The notes beneath the pieces were generated by a model. It had not been told where the DNA came from and ran no database searches. It was given only the letters and a program-made list of their open reading frames with translations. The translations under genes were made by a program, and so were the position numbers. From Nannochloropsis salina CCMP1776 (taxonomy: Eukaryota > Sar > Eustigmatophyceae > Eustigmatales > Monodopsidaceae): a DNA stretch of 33,343 nt. Of the stretch, positions 1 to 9,863 are shown in pieces. The DNA lies in NCBI GenBank assembly GCA_004565275.1, contig SDOX01000133.1, positions 1-33,343 of the forward strand. Direction: 5' to 3'. Within the stretch, counting starts at the first letter, position 1. Every line of letters begins with the position of its first letter.

Positions 1-214
1 AACCCTAACCCTAACCCTAACCCTAACCCTAACCCTAACCCTAACCCTAACCCTAACCCTAACCCTAACCCTAACCCTAACCCTAACCCTAACCCTAACC
101 CTAACCCTAACCCTAACCCTAACCCTAACCCTAACCCTAACCCTAACCCTAACCCTAGCCCTAACCCTAACCCTAACCCTAATCCTAACCCTAGCCCTAA
201 TCCTAACCCTAACC
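1..214. repeat. Telomere, CCCTAA/TTAGGG repeats
   Basis: The + strand begins with a nearly perfect run of AACCCT repeats. Up to about 156 the units are canonical. From there to 214 variant units (AGCCCT, AATCCT) are mixed in, as is usual at the inner edge of a telomere. The C-rich strand reads inward 5'->3', as expected at a left chromosome end, so this is a genuine terminus and not an interstitial tract. Confidence 0.97.
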
Positions 215-367
215 AAAGAAATGTAACTTTGCATTAGCAAGGGGATTCACCGCTTTTCCACTGTAACTTTCTTTGAATCTCATCCTTTTCTTTCAATTCT
301 TCAAGTCCCTCTATGAGAGACTTGAAAAGATTGGTGCTGTAATTTTCTCCGACCCACTAGCATACAC

Positions 368-3174
368 CTATCCGAAGGTCCAGATGGAGCCTTGTGCCAC
401 CGCAGCGGCAAGCTTCTGTGCATGAGGGGAGGGATAGTTGACGAGGATGCGTTAATTCGAGTGTCGCATGGCAACCCTGGACGAGACATGCACACACGAT
501 GGGACCACCATCGAAGAGAGGGTCCTGGTGGACCTTGTGAAATAGCCTACATGAATTCACGTACCGTGCCATCTGACGACGACGCTATCGACAACCAGGT
601 GCGTGAACCAGCGCCTGTTTGCTCCGTCCAGGTGACGCCCGCGTCGGTGGATGTATAGATAAAGCCATTATCCACCACGGCGGCAAGGTCCTGTGCATAA
701 TGGGATGGGCAATCGATCAGGATAAGTCAGATCGAGGGTCGCATGGCAACCGTGGACAATGGCATGCCACCATCAAAGACAGAAGCACGGTGCTTCTTTG
801 TAATGGGTAACATCCATACACGTACCATGCCATCAGATGACGACGCGATGGAGGTCCAGTTACGGGTACCAGCGGAAAATTGCGGCGTCCAGTCGACGCC
901 CCCGTCGGTCGACGTCCCAAGGAGGCCCCCATACACCACACCGGCAAGGTTCTGTGCATGACGAGATGGGTAGTCGACCAGGATAAGTTAGATCGAGCAT
1001 CGCAGGACGACCTTCGATGAGACATGCACACACGATGGGACCATCATGGGCATGATTCATCCTCCTCTGTGATGGTCCGCATTCACACACGTACCATGCC
1101 ATCCAACGAAGACGCGACCGAGGAATAGTTACGGAAACCAATGATGGTTTGCTCCGTCCAGGTGACCCCCGCGTCGGTGGAGGTATAGATGTAGCCCGGA
1201 CCGACCCCGGCGACAAGGTTCTGTGGATGACGGGATGGGTAGTTGACCAGGATGTGTCAGGTCGAGTGTCGCAGAGCGACCCTGCACGAGACATGCACAC
1301 ACGATGGGACCACCATCGAAGACAGGGGGGTGGTGCATATTGTGTAATGGCTTGCATCCACGCACGTACCGTGCCATTTGATGAGGACGCGATGGCCTGC
1401 CAACTACTGGAACTAGCGTTGGTTTGCTCCGTCCAGGTGACCCCCGCGTCGGTGGAGGTATAGATGTAGCCTGGATTGACCACGGCGGCAAGGTTCTGTT
1501 ATGATGGGATGGCTAGTGCGTGAGATCGAGCGTCGCAGGGCGACCCTGGACGAGACATGCACACACGATGGGACCGTCATCGAAGAAAGGGGCATGGTGC
1601 ACCTTGTGCAAAGTCCTCCATCCAAGCACGTACCATGCCATCAGATGACGACGCGATTCCGTTCCACTGACGGGAGCCAGCGGCGGTTTGCTCCGTCCAG
1701 GTGACGCCCGCGTCGGTCGATTTATAGATGGAGCCATTATACACCACGGCGGCAAGTTTCTGTACATAACAGGATGGGTAGTTGACCAGGATGCGTCAGA
1801 TCGAGCATCGCATGGCGACCTTAGACGAGACATGCACGCACGATGAGATCATCATCGAAGAGAGGGGCATGGTGCACCCTGTGAAATGGCCGGCATCTAC
1901 ACACGTACCGTGCCATCGGACGAGGACGCGATCGACCTCCAGTCACGGGAACCAGCAGCGGTTTGCTCCGTCCAGGTGTTGGTCGGAGCCGCCGTGGGCT
2001 GCATTGTAGGCTGCATCGTAGGCTGCATCGTCGGTGCCGGCGTGGGCTGCATTGTCGGCGCCACGGTCGGAGCCGCCGTGGGCTGCATTGTAGGCTGCAT
2101 CGTAGGCTGCATCGTCGGCGCCATGGTCGGAGCCGGCGTGGGCTGCATTGTCGGCGCCACAGTCGGAGCCGCCGTGGGCTGCATTGTAGGCTGCATCGTA
2201 GGCTGCATCGTCGGCGCCATGGTCGGAGCCGGCGTGGGCTGCATTGTCGGCGCCACGGTCGGAGCCGCCGTGGGCTGCATCGTGGGTGGGAGTGTCTTGG
2301 GCACAACCCCCTCATACACACTGAAATCAGGGTCGAAGATGAAGGGCGTGCACACTGCGACGCAGCAAAAGCACTGGCGGGTTACGGTATTCCAGCTGAA
2401 GAAGAAAGGCGTCTCTTGTCCCGCATTGAGAGAGCAATATTCATAACAAGCATCGGGGGTATCGATGGATTGGAGTTGTCGGTCTTGAGGATGGCTTGGA
2501 GCCGCCTTGTCCTGATGCATGTCGGTAGGAGAGGGCACCGAGAGACGGCGGTCTTGGAAAGGGGCTAGTCGCCCTCCTTGAGAGAATCGCTGTCCCGCAC
2601 CAAACAGCATAAATGGCTCCGCGGGATTGGTTGTGGGAACTGGCGTCGGCGCGCAAGTTGCAGCGTTTTTAGAGCTCGAGTAACGCACGTTTACCGTTGC
2701 GGACTTGGCCAGTGGCGTGATGCACGAGGCCCCTGTGCCATTCACTGGATAGGCGAAAGCATTTAACCGTAATGACTCAGGGGCGCAGTCATCAGCCTTC
2801 ACCTTGACGCGGAAGCGGCGTTTTCCGCCCTTACGCTTGGTGAATGCAATGTTGAGCCAGTAGATCACAGTCGTTCCATCCGCATTTTTAACCATTTCTG
2901 GAGAGGTAAAGGGTTTCGGGGATGGGCGCATCGCTATTCGCTCTACGGATAAGCCGTTTGGGAGATTAACTTGGAACTCCAGGTTGTCGATGGGGTCTTT
3001 GCTGGTCAAGGTAATGGTTAGCCTGGCCTGGCCCTTGCCTGCAAGGATGCCGTGTTTAGCGTTCGGCCTAGCCTTGGCCTTGAGGAAGAGGCCTGGACAA
3101 TCTTGAGAGACGGTGGTGATAATGCTTGCTAAGCCCAGAAGGGCGACAAGGAGGATATCAAAGAGATGAGCCAT
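368..3174 (-). CDS. Secreted beta-propeller protein, one blade per exon
   Basis: Seven exons: 1909-3174, 1634-1759, 1370-1495, 1095-1220, 826-951, 565-690 and 368-415, about 647 residues. Exon 1 starts at an ATG with a signal peptide (about residues 1-23), then a domain of about 140 residues that I do not recognise, a Cys-rich module ending CFCC (about 240-290, possibly PAN/WSC-like), a Pro/Thr stalk (about 295-398) and a half blade. Exons 2-6 are each exactly 126 bp and each encodes one 42-residue blade of the type LAAVV..GYIYTSTDAGVTWTEQ, a BNR/Ycf48-like propeller repeat with Asp-box character. The last exon supplies KLAAAVAQGSIWTFG and a TAG. All introns are phase 0, start GTACGTG on the minus strand and end in CAG (most often CACAG, also TACAG and AACAG). 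The frame is open in every exon. The protein is probably extracellular or wall-associated; its ligand is unknown. The blade sequence resembles repeats common in bacteria, so an origin by transfer is possible but unproven. Confidence 0.85.
416..1908 (-). repeat. Tandem exon-intron units, about 270 bp, six introns
   Basis: Introns at 416-564, 691-825, 952-1094, 1221-1369, 1496-1633 and 1760-1908 (149, 135, 143, 149, 138 and 149 bp) alternate with 126 bp exons, giving a period of about 260-275 bp. The introns are visibly copies of one another: all share the 5' splice context GGCAYG|GTACGTG, a central block containing CCATCGTGTGTGCATGTCTC or close variants, and the 3' end CAG. Intron lengths vary by a few bases while the exon length never does, which is the pattern of selection on the coding units. 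Confidence 0.9.
1985..2290 (-). repeat. Pro/Thr-rich coding minisatellite, 96 bp unit
   Basis: Tandem units begin at about 1985, 2069, 2165 and 2261 on the + strand (spacing 84, 96 and 96 bp), a 32-residue unit with one 28-residue variant. On the coding strand they read as PTMQPTAAPTVAPTMQPT-like peptide. This is a flexible, probably O-glycosylated stalk between the Cys-rich module and the propeller of the gene at 368-3174. Confidence 0.9.
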
Positions 3175-5385
3175 AATTTAATTGGTGGAACTGCGGTTGT
3201 ATTGGCCAGTGTAGATTGATTTTGAAGTGTGCGACGGCTTGACCTATAAATGGGCAATATGATTCGAAAGATTACACAGATCATGAGTTATACAGCTATA
3301 AGCATTGTCACATTGGTCTTGGTAGTTCCTACGTAGGACAGAGACATCACAAGAAAGCCTATCACGCTTGATTGCATTTGAGTGCATGCTGCTCCGGTCA
3401 GGAAGAATGTAGCAGTGCATCGTTGCCAAGAGACTACGGGCCATTATTAACGACCGTAGGGCACACCTCGACAGGCAATGTGAAAAGCGAGAATAAGATT
3501 CATGCGTCAAGAGTCCAGAATCATTTCAATTGGATCATTTCCGACTCTCAGGAGAAGCGATGTAGAGCATTACTTCTGTGTGTGGCTTTACAACGACATG
3601 TGTTTCTGTCTTCCTCGATTCCGTTGACATGCACGGATGCAGGTCAGAATGTCAGCAGCGCGTCACGCCAGGACAATGAGGGGCCATTACTTTGGATCTC
3701 ATGTTCGTTCTTCAACAGAGAGTATGAAGTGGAAGAGCAAACCGAGTGCATGACACCGACTTATCAACTTTATGGGCGTCCAGTGCTGAAGCCCATAATA
3801 ATCATCGATGTTGAATGAGCTCCGATCCTCGGAGGAGAGCGAGTTAGGTAGGTCTAATGTGTGGCTTAAAGATGACAAGTATGTCTCTAATGCCCGATTT
3901 CGTCGTTATCCACGGGATTCAAGTCAGGATATCGTCAGTAGTAAGTCATGAAAACCAGGCGCCCTTGCCAATGTGCTCCTGAGCATCCTTTAAAAAAGAA
4001 TTTGGAAAGCAATGGGCTTCGTGGCGTCGCGGAAGCCCATAAACATACGGTCATCGGAGAAGAGGCACGTGGCACGTGTTCGTTTTAAGAAGGAACGCCA
4101 GTGCACATCATGTGCTCTTCATCGAGTGTTTTCGTGAAGTTTTTTTCAAGTACATGAATATCAAGGACCGTACATTGCAGATTCAGTTTGAGACATTGCT
4201 TGATGAGCGTCCGAGTCGGAGGCCTGCAAACATGAGTACTGAACAATCTCCGATCCTCGGAGAAGAGGTCGTGCACATGGTCGTTCCATGAAGCAACGCC
4301 ATTGCGTATAGTGTGCGCTTCGCCAAGAACTTTTCGTCAGGTGACAGCTCGAGCACAGGGAGATCCCTTAGAGTCCATTACACTTTGTAAATCCAAACGA
4401 ATATTCCGATTTAATCCACCACAGTACCATTCACGTACGAACGCAGCTTTTACTCCACTTGACAGGCGAGAAACGACAATCGCCGTCCTATTCGTTAACA
4501 GTACCGGCATGCTAGCTTTTCAAATGTCATCACCAACGCGAACAACCACGTGACCGTCAGTGTTTGGGGCGTCTTACTGAAGCGGCCGGGGTTAAGTGCC
4601 TACCTGTCTGCGCTGTGCGTATACAATTGAAATGGAAGGAGCAGACATGAATTGAATGAAGGTAAGTATACGATGACCTCGTGTGGGGTGTTTAGCATTC
4701 CTTACAAAGGGCGCAAAGACATCTTCGGCTCGTGCCATCATATCCCGATAAAATTGCCCTCACTGATTATGCTGCTTTCGTCTATTAAGAAAGATCCAGT
4801 ACACTAAAACAGCTCTTCAACATCATAATAATAGACCGTGGTCAGGTCTTATAGCGCTTGCTTGACACGATGCCTGTGAGTGTCAAGCGAACCATAGCAT
4901 TGCATAGGCTTTCAGGTAAGTTTGGTAATCGTGAGAGAGAATTATTTCCGTGCATCTTTTATATACCGGGAGGCTTATAAACCAAAATCGGACTGCAACT
5001 GCCGTACTACTGATCTTTGAGGATGTTAAACTGGAAAAGCCGCAGCAAAGCGGCTGGTAGCCCTCTACTTCGGCATCTAGTCCTTTTAGCAATACGTAAT
5101 GTGAATCATGACGAAAGAAGAAGTATGGCTGATTGAAGAGTAGATAACGGAGAAGAAGAAGGGCTGAGTAAAAGAGAGAGGGCGGACAAAGGCGGGAGGA
5201 AGTGGGAGGGGAGGGAGGCAACTCGTAAGCCACACCTGAGCTGCTCATCCATTGAAAGACTTGTTCTTACATCACTCACTGAATTGTTGTAGAGGAAAGG
5301 CTTCCCCAAGAAAAAAGATATGCGCCAAAAGAACGAAGGGAAATAACAAGGAGGAGGGGTTAAGAAGGGAAAAGCCCAAAAAAAA
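3175..5385. other. Gene-free subtelomeric stretch
   Basis: I see no convincing gene here. The longest frame (3372-3818, + strand) has no ATG at its 5' end, no recognisable domain, and overlaps degenerate repeats. From about 3270 to 4310 the sequence is made of decayed repeats (see separate entry). From 4310 to 5130 I see nothing recognisable. From 5130 to 5385 the + strand becomes strongly purine-rich up to the start of the left duplication copy. The promoter of the propeller gene should lie just right of 3174. Confidence 0.6.
3270..4310. repeat. Degenerate subtelomeric tandem repeat, four units
   Basis: The anchor GATCCTCGGAGGAGAG or close variants recurs at about 3541, 3820, 4047 and 4248 (spacing about 279, 227 and 201 bp). 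Flanking words also recur: GAAGCCCATAA precedes the anchors at about 3790 and 4032; GTGTGGCTT follows at about 3580 and 3860; and GGTCAGAATGTCAGCAGCG near 3642 pairs with a diverged form near 3396. The units are too diverged to define edges by eye. Confidence 0.55.
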
Positions 5386-5530
5386 CGAAAAAGAAAAAAT
5401 GATGACAAGGACGTGTCTTACCATACCTGTTGTTCGAGGACGACCTAACTCGTCGCGTTACTCTGGAGTATGATGAATCTTAACGGCTTCAATTCGTGTT
5501 TTCTGTTCCGTTCATATTCTTGATGTACTA

Positions 5531-5548
5531 TTAACCCTGACCCTAACA
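5531..5548. repeat. Interstitial telomere-like tract
   Basis: TTAACCCTGACCCTAACA: about three degenerate CCCTAA units in the same orientation as the chromosome end. Its counterpart in the other duplication copy is at 9237-9254. Confidence 0.7.
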
Positions 5549-6143
5549 CGTTCACCCTGTGGATTCACAATACACTCACGTTTATATTACCGTCACCCTT
5601 CTACCACCACGCACACTTATAGTCAAGCTTATACTGTCCTCAAAGAAGGAGGAAAAGGCAGAAAAAGGAGGTGGTGAGGTGTGGTGAGCTCTGCTGGGAG
5701 GAATGATGGAAGGAGGGAGGGAGAGAAGGATAATGAAAGTAAGGGAGGATGGGATAGAGGGCAGATGGAGCGAGGCAGGAAGGAGAGGTGGATGGATGGA
5801 AGAGAGGGTGGAAGAGAGGGAGGGAGGCGGGGAGAGAGACGGTTGCAAGAAAATATTTGCCGCACGCGGATGAAATGTCACGGCAGAGTCACGATCGAGA
5901 AACATCCAAAGACCTGACTGCCAGAGCCCTTCCTCCCTCTCTCTCCCCCTCCCTCCCTCCTTTTCTATCCTCCAAACACTTGGGCTCAATGCTTGGCTTT
6001 TCACTCTCCGTCTATCTCTTGATCACACCTTCTTGTTGGCAGACGCTGCCTTTGAGTGCCGGTCCGTGCCCAGAGACGTGATAGTAGGAGGGAAGGTATC
6101 GGCACAAGGGGACAAGGGAGTGACGACGTCCGTTACCACGCCA

Positions 6144-6167
6144 ACGCTAACCCTAATCCTAACCTTA
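6144..6167. repeat. Interstitial telomere-like tract
   Basis: CGCTAACCCTAATCCTAACC followed by TTA: three to four degenerate CCCTAA units, same orientation as the terminus. Its counterpart in the right copy is at 9840-9863. Confidence 0.75.
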
Positions 6168-6306
6168 CAGCCTAAAAGGTGCATTAATCATTTTGAGGGA
6201 GGAGGTGTGGAAAGAAACGGTTTTAACTTTCCGGGAGTAGGTTTTATTACATGCTCATCTGTTCTTTCGATGTAGGGATCGAGGCAAGCAAGGTGTAAAA
6301 CCCTAC

Positions 6307-6945
6307 CTACACACCACTCCATGTGCTGGCCGTGTCCTCTAGTCGAACATAGTCTGCAGGACGATATGAAAAGCGTTCATTGCTTTCCAAGGACAACGAC
6401 CAGTTATGATTCTAACGCCCGCTCAGCAAGGCGCAGATCCTACCTAAGCCGGAATTCTGCGTCACGATAAAAATCGTTCTCGGCGAGGCCAAGCATGTCA
6501 GCAGCGGCCGATCCAAGATCCATCATCATTTTATCAGCTTCCTCTTAATCTTTGGATCGCGTATGGGCAACATGTGTGTTCGGCTGGGTGGAGGTGACGA
6601 GTAAATCTGGCCCGTACCTCTCTAGCGCCTTTTCCTTTGGCCGCTGCGAGTCCGACACTAGATACCACACGACCTTGGTCGTTTCCGAGGTCCTCTTGTG
6701 GCGCTCGATTGTACGGGCGCAGTCGAAATATGGCATATAATCTTTGAATAGGACATCATCGGCATGAGAGCGGTATGCTCGATGCTCGACGCGGATCTGA
6801 ATGCCAATGCGTAGGATATTCTCAGGCTTGGAAGACGGAGCCTGCCCTTCAGTCATGCTGTCATTCGCACGGTGTGGAGGGTGCAGACGGCTTTTGGCCA
6901 GTTGCCATCCTGGGGCGCTCCGCGTAACTTGGTCGAGGGCAAGTA
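6307..6945 (-). pseudogene. Truncated, broken copy of the 9998-11494 glycosyltransferase
   Basis: This matches residues of about 285-498 of the intact neighbour at high identity. The 5' two thirds, including the membrane anchor, is absent because the duplication ends near 6945. The frame is open from the breakpoint to an in-frame TAA at 6545-6547 (GAT TAA GAG where the intact gene has GAT TTA GAG), so the last 80 or so residues are cut off. The sugar-nucleotide-binding-like motif IQIRVGDRVY of the intact copy reads IQIRVEHRAY here, losing the Gly-Asp pair. No start or promoter of its own is visible. I infer a dead fragment carried by the subtelomeric duplication. Confidence 0.85.
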
Positions 6946-7118
6946 CATCCTAAAAGCATTGGATGGGAGAGTGGACACACTCATTACTGAATTTTTTTGT
7001 GTCCTATTACGAGTTGTCAAGGAAGTGAGAAAGGGAAGAAAAAAAGAGAGCAAGAGTGAGAGAAACGTGAATAAGAAGGGAGGAACTCAAAGTTATAAAT
7101 GAAACATTATCAAATAAA

Positions 7119-7945
7119 TCATTCAATGCTTTCGACTGGTCGCTTTTGTCCAACTCCTTTGTCCCCTCCCTTCTCGTCTCCTCTTTCCTCTCCTTCCTCT
7201 TCAAGTACCGGACTTTGAAGTGATGTCAGTGTTGAAGGAACGCACATCTTATCTCGCGTCCCCTGACTCCTTGCGTCCGACTGAGCAACGGGAATACTAA
7301 TTGCAGAGGACAGACTGACCATTCCTTTGACGCATGAGATACTTCTAGGAAAAATGGCGGGAAGCGATGAGGCAAGGGAAGAAAAATTTGATCAACAAAG
7401 GTTTTGAGGGACAAGAGAGAGGGAGGGAAAGGAAAGAAAGGGGGAGGGATCACTAGTACCTTTTATAGAGCTGTCCTTCCATGTCTTCAACCCCACGGGC
7501 CAGCACTTCTTGAGTCTGACGAGGGAGGGCTAAAGAAAGAAAGGAAACGAGAAGAAAGTAAGCAGAATCTGTGGAGGAAAGCAGAACACACGGATGCGAA
7601 ACAAACTCAATTCTGATAGGGAGAGGGGGGGAGGCACGAGGAAATAAAGGAAGGGTTTTCGAGGGTAATAGAATACAGGGTTCAAAGAGGTAATATGCAC
7701 CTGGGCCTCAACAGACGCATACATTCGATGAATATTTCCTCGTTTTTGTGTTTCATAAGCCCAAGAGTGGAATAAGCTACGCTGACGAGGTAACCAAAGG
7801 CTGAGTGAAAGCTTCTCAATGTCGGAAAGCCCTACGCTTCTGTTGTTGCACCCTCCTCGCTTTTCTCATTCCTTCCTCAGCCATTCCAGAGCCTTGCGTT
7901 GCTTCTCCAACGTCTTCCTCTCCTTGCGTTGGTGCCAGTCCCTGT
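7119..7945 (-). pseudogene. Downstream exons in frame after a TGA; end of the WW gene or separate small gene
   Basis: Three exon-like segments follow the WW-domain gene on the same strand: 7701-7839 (containing GLSDIEKLSLSLWLPRQRSL and ending ...ASVEAQ before GTGCAT), 7460-7515 (TQEVLARGVEDMEGQLYK, between GTCAG and GTACTAG) and 7119-7344 (ending GQKRPVESIE and a TGA). Intron phases agree (0, then 2). The first segment is in the same frame as the WW-gene exon at 7866-7945 and is separated from it only by a TGA at 7866-7868 and about nine codons. Either the WW gene once continued through here and acquired a nonsense codon, or a second gene starts nearby. No domain is recognised. A purine-rich tail encodes EEEGEERGDEKGGDKG. 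Confidence 0.45.
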
Positions 7946-8992
7946 CTGCAGAAATACAAATCCTGAGCGGTTGAGCTGATCCGCGAGACGCAGGACAGCG
8001 AGGGCAGAGACCAGAGGCCAGGAACCTATCGAGCTCGCGTCCCGACCACAAACCCCTTTCCTCCGCCATTGGCCAGCTTCCTCGTCAAAGCCCTTTCTCT
8101 CACCATCTTTACCCTTGAGCGCCCTTCCGCTCCCTTGTGTATTAAAACGCCTTCCTGCGCTTTGACTTCCTGCACGCGAGCTTAGTTTCCCCCCTCCCTT
8201 CCTTTTTATCTCCCTTGATGCCTCTCATCCCACGCCCCTTCCTCTCTCATCCCACCCTCACCTCTCCCGGTCGCCTCCTTCTTCCTTTTGGCGTCCTCCC
8301 GGTTGCCCGGCAGAGTGGAGGGATCGAAGTAGTGCCTGAGCATGCGCACATCTCGCTCGCAGGGGGGAGGAAGGCGGGGCTGGAGAAGGAACAGGGGAGT
8401 GGCAAGGGAAGGGAGCCGTGCCGGCAGAGAAAGACAACGGTCGCCTCTTGATTCATAAAACGTGATTTCCCTCCTTGTCTCTCCCTCTTTCCTCTCTCTT
8501 TCCCGCTCCGTCTCCATGCTCAGGCCATCGACCCCCCACTCCCTCTTTCCCCCCCTCCCTCTTTCCCCCCCTCCCCCCCTCCCTCCTTCCCACCCTCTCA
8601 CCTGTGTCTACATCGCGTGCTCGTGTTCAACACGTCAGGTGGCCTTGTTCTTTTCCTGTGCGGCAAATAAAAATCGCAGAAAGGGCTGTAAGTCGAGAGG
8701 AGGGAGGAGACAAGCAGGAATCATCTCGCTTATGGTAGGACCACGACAAGAAGGAGACAAAGGAGCAGGACAGAAGACCAGAATCGGCGGACCTAACCAC
8801 CTGCGCAGACAATCCACAGACCTGGTAGCCAAGAGGCACCTCCCACTGCCTCGCTTGAGAAACCACGTTGTAGTAAAAGGCACGCCCTGTTCCCTCCTCG
8901 CACAGCTTCACCCACGTCTGGTCCAAGGAGGGCTCGGGGGCGGGGAGCGGAGGGGAAGGCGGGGAGTCCGCGTCAGGGAGCGGGAGGGGAAT
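7866..8992 (-). CDS. WW-domain protein, 5' end missing or unresolved
   Basis: Three exons with matching phases: 8822-8992 (phase 0 out), 8262-8379 (phase 1 out) and 7866-7945, ending WLRKE and TGA. Exon 1 holds a WW domain, the fold that binds Pro-rich peptides: W at TWVKL, then GTGRAFYYN, and the second Trp in QWEVP. Exon 2 reads CERDVRMLRHYFDPSTLPGN and ends in a Lys-rich stretch; exon 3 is a charged helix (HQRKERKTLEKQRKALEW). The predicted splices are CAG|GT and TGCAG|. The exon with the WW domain has no ATG and an in-frame stop lies upstream of its 3' splice site, so at least one 5' exon is needed. The right duplication copy begins only 100 bp away at 9092, and I see no coding exon inside it. 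The gene may be truncated by the duplication. Overall architecture suggests an RNA-processing or transcription scaffold, but I do not recognise the family. Confidence 0.65.
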
Positions 8993-9236
8993 CTGGGGGT
9001 GGAAGTGGGAGGGGAGAAAGGGGAGGGCAGCCCGGTTGGATTAAGGGGGGCATGCGAGGGATCAGGCGGAGCCCCCTAAGCAAGAATAAGACGAAAAAGA
9101 AAAAATGATAACAAGGACGTGTCCTACCATACCTGTTGTTCGAGGACGACCTAATACGTCGCGTTACTTTCGAGTATGATGCATCTTGACGGCTTTAATT
9201 CGTCTTGTCCGCTCCGTTCATATTCTCGATGTACTC

Positions 9237-9254
9237 TTGACCCTGACCCTAAAA
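9237..9254. repeat. Interstitial telomere-like tract
   Basis: TTGACCCTGACCCTAAAA, degenerate CCCTAA units, same orientation as the terminus, paired with 5531-5548. Confidence 0.6.
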
Positions 9255-9839
9255 TATTCATCCTCTGCAATTACTCAACACTCACATTCATGCTACCGTC
9301 GCCCTTCTACCATCACGCACACTTATAGTCAAACTCATACTGTCCTCAAAGGAGAAGGAAAAGGCAGTAGAAGGAGGTGGTGAGGTGGGGTGAATTCTGA
9401 CGGGAGGAATGTTGGAAGGAGGGAGGGAGAGAGGGATAATGAAAGTAAGGGAGGATGGGAGAGAGGGCAGATGGAGCGAGGCAGGGAGGATGGGTGGATG
9501 GATGGAAGAGAGGACGTAAGAGAGGGAGGAAGGCAGAGTGAGAGACGGTTGCAAGATATTTGCCGCACGCGGATGAAATGTCACGGCAGAGTCACGATTG
9601 AGAAACAAAGACCTGACTGCCAGAGCCCTTCCTCCCTCTCCCTCCCCTTCCCTCCCTCCTTTTCTATCCCCTCAATACTTGGGCTCGATGCTTGGCGTTT
9701 TCGTCTTCGTCTATCTCTTGATCACACCTTTTTGTTGGGAGAAGCCGCCTTTGAGTGCCGGTTCGTGCTCAGAGACGTGATAGTAGGAGGGAAGGTATGG
9801 GTACAAGGGGATCAGAGAGCGACGACGTCCGTCACCACG

Positions 9840-9863
9840 CTAACGCTAGCCCTAACCCCAGTC
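9840..9863. repeat. Interstitial telomere-like tract
   Basis: CTAACGCTAGCCCTAACCCC followed by AGTC, degenerate telomere-like units paired with 6144-6167. Confidence 0.65.

Larger units (their letters stand above)
5386..6945. repeat. Segmental duplication, left copy
   Basis: Direct repeat of 9092-10640. The left edge is the shared word CGAAAAAGAAAAAATGAT (5386 and 9092); the right edge is just after CTCCGCGT near 6924, with similarity fading by about 6945. Inside, in order: a promoter-like AT-rich stretch, a telomere-like tract (5531-5548), a purine-rich block (5640-5830), a CT-rich block (5930-5965), a second telomere-like tract (6144-6167), and a fragment of the glycosyltransferase gene. 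The two copies are similar along their whole length, with scattered substitutions and short indels. Confidence 0.9.

Noticed and set aside
860-1483. Minus-strand 207-codon open frame across the propeller region taken as one exon
   Set aside because: It runs from exon sequence into introns and changes meaning in the next unit; the spliced model explains every unit in frame with conserved splice borders.
1985-2290. Regular direct repeats resembling a CRISPR array
   Set aside because: Units are directly adjacent, in frame and encode a Pro/Thr peptide; there are no unique spacers and the context is eukaryotic.
3372-3818. Plus-strand 148-codon open frame
   Set aside because: It begins at a non-ATG codon, has no domain, and lies across degenerate repeats.
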